Assembly: GCA_947044405.1 (NCBI GenBank)
Contig: CAMRHE010000354.1
Coordinates: 248,001-312,000, forward strand
Length of the DNA: 64,000 bases
Direction: 5' to 3'
DNA from: Leptodactylus fallax
Taxonomy: Eukaryota > Chordata > Amphibia > Anura > Leptodactylidae
Under the pieces are notes generated by a model. It ran no database searches and was not told the DNA's origin. It was given only the letters and a program-made list of their open reading frames with translations. Shown here piece after piece: positions 1-11,859 of this stretch. Both the position numbers and the translations under genes were made by a program. Numbering within the stretch: position 1 is the first letter of the stretch; every line of letters begins with the position of its first letter.

Positions 1-1194
1 GGTTCTGACCAAGGGTTATGAGATCAGCAGTAGCCCCTGACCCTGGGTCTCTGCCTCCTTCCTCCTCTCCATATTTCACATGGGGCTGGTGGATTATAGT
101 AAAGTCTGCCCACGGTCCAGGAGAGGAGGGCGGGGGGCGCGGTGACCCAGGGCTTGAGGGCTGGTTTCGATCACATGACCCAGAGTCGGAACCACCAAGT
201 CCATCATAAAGAACCCAATGGAGAAGGTCGGGTAAGTTTAAACCCCTTTAACTTAAATCTAGTATGAGATACTAGGCTTAAAGGGGTTGTCCAGAACTAT
301 GATATTGAGCTCCACTTCCTCTTTTCAAACCAGTAACATCACAACCATTGGTCACTTGACCATGCTGCTGCTTAGTCCCATGAAAGGGGTTGAGCTGCAA
401 TACCAAGAACAGTCACAATACAATGTACGGTGCTGTGCTTGATAAGTAGTGAATGGAGTCTGCCACTTGTCTGTATGAAACTAATAGAAGTGGTGTGTAG
501 GCAATATATGAGGTTTTCAGACATTCCTGTGCTATACTTATATGTGCAATATCTCCATTGGCAAAAATGTACTATTATTCCTTCTACAAATGAGCTAATA
601 AGGTAAATGAAGGGCATGCTCGCACCTTCTGACTTACCCCATTGCAGCTGTTTTCTCTTTTAGCCATTAAGTCCATTATTTTAGGCATTTTCTCTCAATC
701 TAATAGACAGGAGAAAGTTGTTGTGACCTACTGGGCCCCTGTGCACCAATTTATTTTTTTTTTAAGAAGAAAATAAACATAACATTAGTTTACTAAAAAT
801 AAAGAAATTAAGGAAGAAACCAACATAACACTGTCTCCTGAAGGTGGTTGCACCAATTTTATATCTGCCTCATACATACCCTTGGCTTTATCCTACATAT
901 ATCCTTAGTCCTGCTTATTGGCTCCATTCATATGTCAACTGAATAGGGAGCTCATTTCTAGAAATATTTACAACACTTAGAGTTGCCTACAAGCTGTGGT
1001 ATAGTCTAGGGACCTTTGTTTCTTTATGGACACCGGTATAATTGAAATGTATGGTAGAGCAGGAAGCAGCTTGGCTTCCTGCTCTGCCACTCCTTACACC
1101 ACAAGCCACTTCAGGCCTGCAGGTTTACAAAGTTCTGTGACCACGGACAAGATATCTGTGCCCAGGCAGGCACAATGATAAGGGGACATAAGGG
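1..1194. other. Intergenic, no gene recognised
   Basis: Short ORFs on both strands lack motifs or codon structure. At about 279-300 there is a GGGGTTGTCCAG end typical of the dispersed MITE family seen elsewhere in the window. Otherwise nothing identifiable was seen. Confidence 0.5.
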
Positions 1195-1330
1195 GGCTTT
1201 CTAAATTTAGGGGGATCATTTACATAAGGGGACATTATGAATATAATGGGGATCATTTATATAAGGGGTCATTGGGGGCAGTATTTTATCACAGGGGGCA
1301 TAATATAAGGAGCAATTGGGCAGTATTAAA
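1195..1330. repeat. Short degenerate tandem repeat (AAGGGGACATT-like)
   Basis: Successive blocks of ATAAGGGG(A/T)CATT and GGGGATCATTTA recur about every 30-45 bases. It is imperfect and non-coding. Confidence 0.5.
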
Positions 1331-1660
1331 TGAAGGGGTTTTCCAGCTCATTTTTATCGATGATTTATCCTCAGGATAGCTCATCAATAAGAGATCAGTG
1401 GGGGTCTGCCATCTGGGACCCCCACTGATCAAATTTTTGAAGGGGCCATGGCGCATGTGCAAGCACAGTTTCTCCTACACTGTTTACATGGCACTCTGTC
1501 TGTTTTACAGTAACAGTGCGATACAATTACAGCCTTGTCCAATAGGAGTGTATAGGACAAGGCTGCAGTTACATCACATAGCCACTATGAAACCAACAAT
1601 ACAATGTAAACACGGTCACGGTGCTTGAACAACCTCCCTGGTCCCCTTCCAATAGCTGAT
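1331..1660. repeat. MITE-like dispersed repeat with GGGGTTTTCCAG end
   Basis: Starts with the GAAGGGGTTTTCCAGC end shared by many short elements in this window, followed by an inverted pair around ATCCTCAGGATAG and a GGGGGTC...GACCCCC hairpin. ORFs inside are not genes. Confidence 0.5.
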
Positions 1661-1945
1661 AAGTGGGGGAACCCAGGTGTCAGAACTCCACAGTTTTTTT
1701 GTTTTTTTTTTTATCGAGGACCTGAAAAATTGTCTGCAGAGTCGGCACTTACCTTTATATGGTCACTGTATAGAGATAACATTGGTATAGCTGAATTGGG
1801 GGCCCACTTGGATGTGTTTGCCACCCCTGTGCTGAACCCCTAGCTACACCTCTGGTTCAGAGGTCAGGTTCAAGCAGTAGGCCAGGAGAGGTGGCAAAGG
1901 GCCAGTATTCTGGTTCAAGCCAGGATCAAACACAGGTGATGCTTC

Positions 1946-2350
1946 GTTCACACCTGCACTTCAGTCCATCCGCTGCCAATCCGAGTGAAAATCTCGGGGA
2001 ACGGGATCGGCATCGGATACCGACAGGTTAGCGACGCATTGGTTAAAACCCCATTCATTTGAATAGGTTTTTAAAGCAATGCGCGGGTGTGCGCTCACAC
2101 CCTATGCGCTGAAAATCCTTTTTTTTTCGTCGGAAACAAAGTCGGACATGCAGGACTTGGTGTCCGACGAAAAAAACGGCTTCGCAGCGCATAGGGTGTA
2201 AGCGCACACCCGCACATTGCTTTAAAAACCCATTCAAATGAATGGGTTTTTAACCAATACATCGCTAACCTGTCGGTATCCAATGCCGATCCCGTTCCCC
2301 GAGATTTTCACTCAGATTGGCAGCAGACGGACTGAAGCGCAGGTGTGAAC
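1946..2350. repeat. 405-bp near-perfect palindrome (MITE)
   Basis: The two arms are reverse complements over almost their full length, from GTTCACACCTGCACTTCAG to its mirror CTGAAGCGCAGGTGTGAAC, centred near 2148 with CGTCGGA...TCCGACG close to the centre. Only scattered mismatches are present. It interrupts a CAGGTCA-rich repeat that continues on both sides. Long hairpin MITEs of this form are common in amphibian genomes. Confidence 0.85.
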
Positions 2351-2512
2351 CCACCCTTTCAGGCAGAATAGTAGCAGCAAACTGGAACGCAGTCAGGGAC
2401 AAGGCAAAGGTCAAAGCACAGGTCAGGTCAGGTAACAGCAGGTCTAGCACCCTAGGAACCAAATTGTTGTAGAAGTCTTATGCAGAAATTTCTGAGACTG
2501 TTCCATGTAGCT

Positions 2513-2750
2513 AAGGCTAGGTTCATATCTGCGCTGGGCACCCAAACAATGGAGAGCCGGATTGTTAAAACAGCGGTTACCCGCGAACACCAGCAGACCC
2601 CACTGACTATAATGGGGGCCGCCAGGTGTCTGCTGTTTTCATACTGGAAACGACAGAGAGAAAAGTCCTCCGTGCAGGCTTTCTGGTTTCTGGCGGCTTC
2701 TGCAGCACAGTCTCCAATGGAGACACCATCGCAGATGTGAACTTAGCTGT
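2513..2750. repeat. MITE with AAGGCTAGGTTCATATCTGCG-type inverted ends
   Basis: The left end (AGGCTAGGTTCATATCTGC) and right end (GCAGATGTGAACTTAGCT) are inverted copies about 240 bases apart. A related inner segment (ACCCCA...TATAATGGGG) reappears near 42010-42060. The ORF across it is not a gene. Confidence 0.7.
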
Positions 2751-2751
2751 A

Positions 2752-3190
2752 ATGTGTCTTGCAGAAATTCAAGTGTTTCTCACCAGAACAACCCTACTCA
2801 GATGAAGGAAACCAATTTTCTGCAATAAATCTTCTTCCCCGTTAAATAACTTAGGCAATGCAGTTGTACTGTGGTTTTTGCTAGATGGCTCTCCCCACTA
2901 CCCCACTATCTAAATATACCATAATAGAAAAATAATACAGAAAATTTAGTGGAGAATTGCATACAGAAAACTTAGAGATTCTTTTTAAAAATGTTTCCTG
3001 GCTCTCACCTCTTGGTCTGTCAGTTTCTTGTACAAAGTTTTAATAACAACATGAAATAAGATAATAAATTTCCGTGGAATTGCTCAATACTTAAAACTGA
3101 TCCATCAGCAAATAAACTTCCTTTTTGTTTCAATACTAAAGTGATTCATACGTAACAATGCGGAAATTATTCTACCACATAAGCTTGTAG
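2752..3190. repeat. Segmental duplication, copy 1 (5' flank of CTL-A)
   Basis: Aligns in order with 46675-47130 upstream of CTL-B. Shared blocks include TTGCAGAAATTC, CAGATGAA, TGCAATAAATCT, CAATGCAGTTGT, TTTTTAAAAATGTTT and TGATCCATCAGCAAATA. Copy 1 lies about 9.6 kb before CTL-A exon 1, copy 2 only about 2.3 kb before CTL-B exon 1. The difference is mainly transposon insertions between 3.4 and 12.4 kb. Confidence 0.75.
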
Positions 3191-3404
3191 AAAAGTCACA
3201 AGATAAGGACAAAAACAGCAGGAACACATGAGACAGCCCCGAAGCTACAACGATAAACTCTTAGACAAAGGAGATGGGTCATGGAAGTGGAGAACAAGGG
3301 CAGGCCTAGAGTGAACCTCTTGCTGTGCCACCTGGCCATAAGGAACATACCTTTTTTTGCTAGGTTTTGTAGTTTTGGCTCTAAGGACACCGCAATGTTT
3401 TCAT

Positions 3405-3690
3405 TCTAAGAGAGCCATAACTTTTTTAATGTTTCCGTCAATAGAACCATAGGCTTGTTTTTGCAAGATGAGTTGTATTTCTACTGAAACAATTACTAGT
3501 AGACCTGTCACTCATTCTGACATGTCAGTTTTAGAAAATATTTCTATTCCCATAGATATTATAATTCTGTGCTGTGCTGTTTTTCTGTAACTCCTTCTAA
3601 AAAGTTATGAATAAGAATGGTAACACCCTGTTGTCAATTTTATTTATACTTTTTTTGGGAGTAATAACAGAGGAATGGCAAACAGAGTTA
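3405..3690. repeat. Fragment of a dispersed piggyBac-like MITE family
   Basis: Shows the GAGAGCCATAACTTTTT... and GGCTTGTTTTTGC phrases that also occur in the TTAA-flanked elements at 8732 and 49606. No clean ends are visible. Confidence 0.4.
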
Positions 3691-3944
3691 AAGGGGCTTT
3701 CCAGGAACTCTTTTTTTACTTACTGCTCTCCTGGGTTCTTTATGTGTTACTGAGTTACTGTTACTGAGTATGTTCCCAGTATAAACAGCCCGTATAGTAC
3801 TGTGCGGGCCCCAATAACTCCATGGCCAGTTCATGTACAGTACTGTATGGGGAATGACATGGCCATGGAGCACTACACGTATGTGCAAGATTATAGTGAG
3901 GGAGCTGTGATGCAGCCATAACACACAGAGCTGCCAGCAGGATT

Positions 3945-5225
3945 TTGAGCCCCCCCCCCAGTATAATGCTCCACATGGTATATAATGCTCCACTATAAAA
4001 TGCTCCCCTGAGCCCTCCACAGTTTCCCCACATGGTATATAATGCTCCACAGTGGCCCCACACAGCATAAAACGCTCCCCTGAGCTCCCCATAGTGGCCC
4101 CACATGGTATATAAGGCTTCACACAGTATAATACTCCACAGTGGCCCACACAGTATACTACCCCTTAGTGTCCCCAGATAGTACAATATGCTCCCCAGCA
4201 GCCCCACACAATATAACAGGCTCCATACAGTATAATATGCACCCCACAGTGCCCTCCCCAGTATAATTCTCCACAGTGGCCTCCACACAGTATAATATAC
4301 TCACAAGAGGGGTTCCCCCAGTGTAATGCTCCACAGTGGTCCCCCACAGTATAATATGCTCCCCACAGTCCCCCCAGTATAATGCTCTTCAATGGCCCCA
4401 CAGAGTATAATATGCCCCCGAGAAGCCCCACACAATATAATACACTCCACAGTGGCCCCACAGAGTATAACAGGCTCCCCACACTGCCCCTTCCCCCCAG
4501 TATAAAGCTCCACAGTGCCCCCCACAATATATTATGCTCCCCAGGGCTTCCCCCCAGTATAATGCTCCAGAGTAGGTCCCACGCAGTATAATATGCTCCC
4601 CAGAGGGCCCCCTAGTATAATGCTTCTTAGTTCCACCCCCCGAATAATGCCCCACAGTGGCGCCACGTAATATAATATGCTCTGCAGATGGCTCCCCCAG
4701 AATAATGCTCCACAGTGACCCCACACGGTATAACATGCTCCAGAATGGCCTCCACACCGTATAATATACTGCCCAGGGAGGTTCCCCCAGTATAATGCTC
4801 CACAGTGGCCCAAAACAGTATAATATGCTCTCCAGAGGGCCCCCCCAGTATAATGCTCCACGGTGGCCCAACACAGTATAATATGCTCTCCAGAGGGGCC
4901 CCCCAGTATAATTCTCCAAAGTGGCCTCACAGAATATAACATGCTCTCCAGAGCCCCCCCTCACAGTATAATGCTCCACAAAGGCCCCACAGATAACATG
5001 CTCTCCAGAGGGCCCCCTCCCTAGTATAATGCTCCACAGTGGCCCCACACAGTATAATATGCTATCCAGAGGGACCCCCCAGTATAATGCTCCACAGTGG
5101 CCCCACACAGTATAATATGTTATCCAGAGGGCCCCCTCCCAAGTTTAATGCTCCACAGTGGCCCCACACAGTATAATATGCTATCCAGAGGGCCCCCCAG
5201 TATAATGCTCCACAGTGGCCCTACA
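3945..5225. repeat. 58-bp minisatellite, about 22 units
   Basis: Units alternate CCCACACAGTATAATATGCT and CCCCAGTATAATGCTCCAC; adjacent units near 5040-5215 are 58 bases and nearly identical, while the left end is degenerate. Open frames on the minus strand (up to 239 codons) arise because the unit rarely contains stops; they encode only repeated WGHCG/ALYWG-like strings and are not genes. Related blocks occur at 20090-20225, 51530-51720 and 52565-52740. Confidence 0.85.
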
Positions 5226-5938
5226 TACTCCCTCAGTGCTATTATTATATTATACTCAGGGGTCTCTTCAGACCCCCCGAGTATAATAATTCTGAGACCC
5301 AGGGGAGGTAAGGGAAAATAACAAACAGTTATACTTACCTTGCCTTACCTCTCCTGGGCCTCCTCGCGCTGCTCCGCTATCACCGCAGGTGCCGGCTTCC
5401 TCTTCTTCGTGGCTGACGTCACACATTGTGGCTGGCCTCAGCGGTGATGTCCGGAACACCAGAAGATGTCATCAGATGCCAAGGGCAGGTGAGTAAAAAT
5501 GTTTGTTATTTTTCCTCATCTCAGAAAGGGACCCTGCGGCACATGATGCTGGGTCCCTTTCTGTTATTGATATGGCTGGGCCTGACTCCTTTGGGGACGG
5601 GGCCCTGGGCAATTGCCCAGTTTGCCCCCCCTAATGCCGGCCTTGCCTGTAGGGGGAACTATTACTGTAATAGTGCCCTAATAGCACTCCCTGCAGGTAA
5701 TAGTTCCATCCCCCACATAAGTAATGCAGTTATCTATGGTGGGGCACTATGACAATAATAGTGGCCTAATAGTGCCCCCCACAGGTAATAGTCCCCCTCC
5801 CCCACATACCATTCAATGCTCTGTTGTACTGTGTAATGATGTTATACTTATAGAGCCGTGATGGGGTAGCTGGGACTTCTTCTGGAACATAGCCTGTTTG
5901 CATCTTCAGTTTTCGTCCCAGAACCTTGACCCCCTATT
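5226..5938. other. Repeat-rich, no gene: tail of the minisatellite-bearing element
   Basis: Holds a hairpin around 5245-5290 (ATTATACTCAGGGGTCT and its mirror) and a CTCCTGGGCCTCC/TGACGTCA region that recurs near 20290-20530, 22440-22550 and 51230-51540. It is therefore part of a dispersed family. No coding signal was seen. Confidence 0.5.
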
Positions 5939-6082
5939 CAGTGTCGGACTGGCCCACCAGGGTACCAGAGGATCATCCAGTGGGCCCAGGCTCTAACACA
6001 AAAAGGTCCAGCAGAAGACACCCTAAATTGAAGGGTATTATGGTTGAACGGTGGGCCCAAGGATCCCCAGTCCGCCATTCCC
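5939..6082. repeat. Short element with CAGTGTCGGACTGGCCCACC end
   Basis: Begins CAGTGTCGGACTGGCCCACC and ends near CCCAGTCCGCC, an inverted match. The same termini bound the 2.6-kb insert at 50889-53475, so this is a small member of that family. Confidence 0.6.
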
Positions 6083-8132
6083 CTATTCTATGGTACCGCT
6101 GGGAGGAAAATAGAAGATGGACGGGCTGTGTACAAGAGGAGATCCCACCCACCGATTAAATTTCAGAACATGGAGGGGGGGGTCACCTGAGGGAACCTAC
6201 AGCCCAGTACCAGGTGATCCATGGCCCGATGGTTGAGGACCTCTACTCTAAGGCAAACACAACTGATGTCAAAGTGAATGTGACATGTATGTCTATGGAA
6301 AAAAACGAATAGCAAGCAGAGGATACAAACTAAGAGTTCAACCATACACTGCGCTGACATTCACTTTTACACGTTTAACAATTAAAACGTTCCAAAAATG
6401 ATCCTTTCTTGGGGGAAAAGGTGCTTGCCCATAGTTTTTTCAGACACACATGGTGCTTATATTACAAAAAGCAATGTTTTTGTAGACAAATTAGCCCGTT
6501 TTGATGACTTGCAATTGCTGCAGGAGCTTAATATTATTTGGGAGACAAATTTTTGGCTGTAAGCCACTTGCAAAGTGATGAAGAATTAGCTTTGGATAAA
6601 AAAAAAGCCACCATCTCGTGATGGGAGCAGAGGTGAAATAATTTTTTTTTTTTTTTTTTTATACCAACACTGTGGTAGTGGCACCAACAGTGTGCTATAG
6701 TGGAACGCGATGGTGGACCAGGCCGCAGGACATGTCTGCCTGACTGGTGGCAGTGGTGGTAGGCACTAGGTAGCTGCGGCAACATGTGTGGCAGTGCAGC
6801 AGGGCATAATATGATGGACCAGGCTGCAGGACATGTCTAACTGAGTGGTGGCAGTGGTGGTAGCTATTTAGGAGTAGCAGCCAGCATTTAGAAGCAGTAC
6901 AGTAAATGGGAGGTGATGATAAAAGGAGACATGCCTGGCCTGGAATATCTTCTGAAATGGAAAGGATGACCCTGAGAACAACATAGACAGAAAAGAACCT
7001 GGATGATCCTGCCGGTTATCCCTGTATGGGAGAAAATTCCACATCAATATCGTGTTGGCAGAGTGACAATTAGCACAATATACACCTTACTAGGCTGCCA
7101 GCTGAAAAAGCTGGACTATCTTCCAAATGTGCTAAATGTGGCTGTGGCTTGCTACATGCAGTAGTCATATACTCCTCATATACTCCTGCTAAAACTGACG
7201 CTCCAACATGTGCGCTTCATTTTACAACCATGAGAACTGAACTGGGATTTTGTGGACTGGTGCCAGCGAAATCCGTCCCCAAATCCGCACCAAATTCCTC
7301 TGTGTAAACACAGTCTCTTTCCCCAAAAAAGTCCATAACAAAACATTAGTTTTTACTAACATGATTGTCTTGTCAGTAAAAAGTATGTTTAACCCCCTAA
7401 AAGTCACATAAAAATTGGAAAAACCCTTGTTGTCACTCTTTTATTGCAGATTTTGAATTTATGGCTCAAATAAATATTACTTGCACATAACTCCGATGCA
7501 TTATGTGTATTTTAACCCTTTAGCGATCTAACACTCCCGCGTTAATAACTTTTTACATTTTATTTTAATGTAGTATTACGAGACCTTGTATTTTGTGGGT
7601 ACATAAGACTTTTTGATCATTTTTTATTACTTTTTGAGAAGTGAGATGATGAGAAATCATCAATTCTGACATCTGAGTTTTATGGTATTTATCATGCAGA
7701 GTAAATAATATACTAATTTTATTTTAGGGGTTGTAATGGATGTGGTGATACCAATTGTGTGGTTTTTTTTTTTTTTTCCATTAACAAGCGGGTGGGGGGA
7801 AGACTATTGTTACTTTTACTTCTGTAAAATGACTTAAGTGTATCAGGCATTGATCACAGCATATAAGCGGTTAAATGGAAAGCATGTTCCTGACTGATAA
7901 AGGGAGGGGGGGTAATATCATGAACAAAAGTCTATGTTACCCCCCTCCCCTGGGGTTATCTGAAGTGTCAGGGACAGGAGAATAATAAAATCATTTTCTC
8001 TTCTCCTTTCCACTGTCAGCTGCTCGTGTTCATCTGCACACTGGTTAAAGTGAAAGTGCGAGTATATGCACCTCTACTTTAACCATTGATATCTCTAAAT
8101 CTATGTGGGCTACGGACATGATCTTGGTCTTA
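6083..8132. other. Intergenic, no gene; small repeats only
   Basis: At about 6180-6235 there is a GGTTGAGGACCTCTACTC end of a hAT-like element. A T-run lies at 6641-6660. A block of about 55 bases (GGACCAGGC.GCAGGACATGTCT...GGCAGTGGTGGTAG) is present twice, near 6710 and 6811. A TTAACCCTTTAGCG end occurs at about 7513. Nothing with coding character was seen. Confidence 0.5.
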
Positions 8133-8351
8133 TCATAAAGTCGTCCACAGATGCGGAGTTGGGTTTAAGCCTGGGGAATTAGGGGACCAGGGAGGTACTT
8201 GGAAGTCTTGGGCGTGCTCTTTTAACCCCTGTAGCTGTGTGACATATGGTATTGTCTTGCTGTAAGATTCCATCTGTCCCAGGGAAGACAAACAGCATGT
8301 ATGGGTGTATGTGATCTGCAAGGATGGATTCATTCCCAAATCATTTCTCAC
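8133..8351 (-). pseudogene. Tc1/mariner transposase fragment (degenerate)
   Basis: Minus-strand frame contains KEHAQDFQVPPWSPNSPG followed by LNPTPHLW, which matches the ...DFQVLPWPPNSPDLNP.EHLW region of Tc1-type transposases around the third catalytic residue. The catalytic E is replaced by P in this copy. Only about 30 residues are recognisable. Confidence 0.5.
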
Positions 8352-8731
8352 CTGAACTCTCCTTTATACCTTTAACACTCTAGTCCCTAAAACCTCTAGT
8401 AAAAGCTATTGCCCCAGCTACTTTTCCCGAAGTCATTTTGCCCACAATACATGACAGTTCCACACAGCCCCAACTACAATTTATTGCTAAATTGGGGGTT
8501 CGCAATGGTCTTCTCATGGTTCCTTGCTTATCACTCTGTACATGATCTGCCAACAGTACATCTGCATTTATCTCTGAAAAATAGGAATGGTCTAGTTCAT
8601 TTCCCAACATGTCTCATTATTTTTGTGTGTAACTTGGAGTCATAGATATTATCACAGCAACCCCCGGCACTGGTGCCGGAGTCGGACCCAAGGCATATCT
8701 ACCTGGCACAGGACTATCTCTGCTGTTTTAA

Positions 8732-9669
8732 CCCCTTAAGGACCGGGTCATTTTTCATTTTTGCATTTTCGTTTTTCCCTCCGCACATTTCAAGAGCCAT
8801 AACCTCTTCATTTCTCAGTTCACATGATGGCTTATTGTTTGCGAAAGAAATTGTATTTGTAATGGCACCATTCAATATGCTGTGCAATGTACTGGGAAGC
8901 TGGAAAAAAATTCAGAATGAGGTGCAATTGGAGAAAAAATGCATTTGCGCCAACTTCATATGGGTTTAATTTTTACGGTGTTCACTGTGTGGTAAAAATG
9001 ACATTACCTGTATTCTGCAGGTCAGTACGAACACGGCGATACCAAATTTATATAGTATTTGTAATGTTTTGATACCTTTTAAGAAATGAAAAACTTTACA
9101 AAATAGAAAAAAAAAATTTGTGTCGCCATATTGTGACACCTGTAACTTTTTCATATTTACATGTATGGAGCTGGGTATGGCATCTTTTTATGTGGGACAA
9201 GATGAAATTTTTACTGATACCATTTGGGATAATATATGATGGTTTGATCACTTTTTGTTCAATTTTTTTATAGGAGACAAAGTGTTGAAAAAAACGCTAT
9301 TTGGCTATTTTGATTTTTTTTCGCCGCTACGCCGTTCACCGTATGGGATAAATATTTAAATATTTTAATAGTTCGGACATTTTAGAGCGCGGGGATACCT
9401 AATGTGTTTATGTTTACTTTTGTTTATTTACTTTTATATCTGATCTAGGGAAAGGGGGGGTGATTTGAACTTTTGTGTTTTTTTTAGTTTTTTTATACTT
9501 TTAAAAACTTTTTTTTTTCTTCTTTTACTTTTATGATCAGACCCCCTAGGGACCTTGAAACCTAGGGGGTCTGATCGCTCATACTATTCACTGCAATACT
9601 ACTGTATCACAGTGAATAGCAAAATGACAGGTACATCATTGTACAGGTACGTCATTGGTCGTTAAGGGG
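8732..9669. mobile_element. piggyBac-like non-autonomous element with TTAA target duplication
   Basis: 938 bases between TTAA at 8728-8731 and TTAA at 9670-9673. The ends are inverted: CCCCTTAAGGACC on the left and GGTCGTTAAGGGG on the right. TTAA duplication with CCC-type ends is the piggyBac hallmark. No transposase is encoded. A hairpin (GACCCCCTAGGG...CCTAGGGGGTC) lies near 9540-9573. A second copy starts at 50058 and matches closely for over 800 bases. Confidence 0.82.
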
Positions 9670-9712
9670 TTAAACAAATGGCAGTGTTGCTCCAGGTGGC
9701 AATCTCTCTCTA

Positions 9713-11145
9713 ATAATAATAATAATAATAGTCCTTTAATAGTCCCACAATGGGGAAATTCAGTGTGTTACAGCAGCAAAGATAAGCAGATACAAATACA
9801 AATACAACATGTACAGGAATGTTCCAAGGTGAGAGGCATTACATTAATAGCAGACAGACAGATAGGACGTAGCAGAGGGGGGGGGGGGGGATTTAACAGG
9901 CAGAGAGATATTTCAGTTCTCTGTGTGTAATGATCTCCGCTTAGGTCGGTGTTGGTTGTACAGCCTAACCACGGTGGGGAGGAAAGACTTCCGATAGCGC
10001 TCCTTCTCACACCTAGGGTGGAGCAGTCGGTCACTGACAGTACTGCTCAGCGCGATCACAGTCTCATGCATGGGATGGGAGTTATTCTCCCTCATGGAGC
10101 TCACCACGGACAGTATCCTTCTGTCACCCACCACCTGCACTGGGTCCAGTGGGCTCCCCAGGACAGAGCTGGCCCTTCTAATCAGCTTGTCAAGTTTATT
10201 TCTGTCCCTGGTTGATATACTGCTCCCCCAGCAGGCCACTCCAAAGAAGATGGCTGATGCCACTACCGAGTTGAAGAAAGTTCTAAGAAGTGCCCACCTA
10301 AAATCTGCAGTGTACAGTGTGAAGAGGAAAGGGGCGAGAACCTTACCCTGAGGTGCCCCCGTATTACAGATCACGGTACCTGACACACAGTCTTGGGCTC
10401 TCACGTATTGAGGTCGATTTGTGAGGTAGTCTAGGATCCAGTTGGAGAGGTGGTGGTCCACTCCAGCAAGGCCCAGCTTGTCCCTCAATAACCTGGGCTG
10501 TATGGTGTTAAAAGCACTGGAGAAGTCAAAGAACATTATTCTCACTGTGTTCCCTGGTTTCTCCAGGTGAGACAGAGCCCTGTGCAGAAGATGGATGATG
10601 GCATCATCTACCCCAATGCCCGGCCGATAAGCAAACTGGAGGGGGTCCATAGCGGGGCTCACTAGAGGGCGGAGATGTGTGAGAACCAATCTCTCCAAGA
10701 TCTTCATCAGGTGGGATGTCAGTGCTACAGGTCTGTAGTCGTTGAGGTCCATAGGGTGGGGTTTCTTTGGAACTGGTACCACACAAGAAGATTTCCATAA
10801 TTCAGGGACTATTTCCTGCCTCAGGCTCATATTATACATATATGTAATTATACCACACAGCTGGTCCCCGCAAGTCTTAATTAGCCTTGCACTGATGTCA
10901 TCTGGCCCTGCGGCTTTCCTCGCCTTGATCTTTTTCATCTCCTTCCTCACCTGGGCCCGTGTGAAAGTCAGACTGTGGCCAGATAAAGACGGATTTCTGG
11001 ATTTACTGGTCTGTTGGGAAGTGGCCGCATGGGGAGAAGTCATTGTGGTGGGGGGAGCTGAAGGACTCCATGTAAATGCAGTCGGACGGGAGGATTCACT
11101 GGAAGATGGTGGGAACATGAGGCACAATGTCTAAGTGTCCAGGCC
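9713..11145 (-). mobile_element. Rex/L2-type (CR1 superclade) LINE, 5'-truncated, minus strand
   Basis: Reverse-strand LINE ending on the left in a (TTA)n tail at 9713-9731, preceded on its own strand by the CCCATTGTGGGACTATTAAA 3' end motif typical of Rex/L2-like LINEs. The coding part is 9913-11127. The 5' end is lost near 11145, as expected of incomplete target-primed reverse transcription. Confidence 0.8.
9913..11127 (-). pseudogene. LINE reverse transcriptase ORF with internal deletion
   Basis: 404 codons without a stop. Recognisable in order are KAAGPDDIS, a PVPKKPHPMDLNDYRPVAL block, FFDFSSAFNTI (the first catalytic aspartate region), TGAPQG and LYTADF. Then, instead of the expected (F/Y)xDD box and thumb, the frame jumps to the SSISTRDRNKLDKLIRRASS C-terminal segment. 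The in-frame deletion removes the two catalytic aspartates, so the copy cannot reverse transcribe although its frame remains open. It lies 1.7 kb upstream of CTL-A and has no evident role there. Confidence 0.85.
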
Positions 11146-11441
11146 AGTAGCCTAGTCAAAGGTCAACAATTATCTGTGCAAAGTATAATATGGCAGCTAA
11201 ATTTGCCTTCATTCATTTCAATAAGACTGTAAAAATTTGTTTGGATTTATTCAACAAAAAGACTAGGCTGTATGATGGGCGACCTCTGCCCCTACAAAGC
11301 AGGCTTACTGTAGATCACACTTAGCCCCATGTCCAGTCCAAATAGGAATAATTTTGCTAAAGGATCACATTGAAATGTAAGCTAAATCGACTAACTAACT
11401 GGTTGCAGTTATGGTTCGCATTATATGATTTTCATGTAGGA

Positions 11442-11740
11442 CAGTGTTTCCCAACCTTTTCAGACTCAGGGTCCTCCTGGAAAAAAAAAAATTCCTTGGA
11501 GCACCCCTACCAAATAATTTTTATCAAAAGTCAAAACACATCCTAAGGATGCAGATAATATTGAATAAAGGCATGGGATCATCCTTCTAAATACTTCTAG
11601 AGTGTTGAGGCCTGCTGTTGGTAATCACCAATGTAGAAGGGGGACACCCTTACAATTATTACATGGCACACTGAGTACTTCATCTTTTGATTCTTTTTTT
11701 CCAAACCGATACCCCAGGTTGCTGACCCCTACTCTACAGA
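11442..11740. repeat. hAT-like fragment (CAGTGTTTCCCAACC end)
   Basis: Left end CAGTGTTTCCCAACCTTTT is a common vertebrate hAT terminus. The right side, near CAGGTTGCTGACCCCTA, looks like the end of a different hAT family, so the copy may be chimeric or truncated. No 8-bp duplication was found. Confidence 0.45.
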
Positions 11741-11859
11741 AACAAGTCACATAACAGGGGGGATTTATTAAATGGGTTATCTGAGGTTAAGGTTTTTCTC
11801 GAGGTTTGGCCATAAGCTGTCCCCTGGACCAATCAGCTAATAATAATAATAAAAATTAT

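Noticed and set aside
3688..5108. Minus-strand ORFs of 120-239 codons with WGHCGALY-like repeats
   Set aside because: Encoded by the 58-bp minisatellite; several frames are open together and there is no domain.
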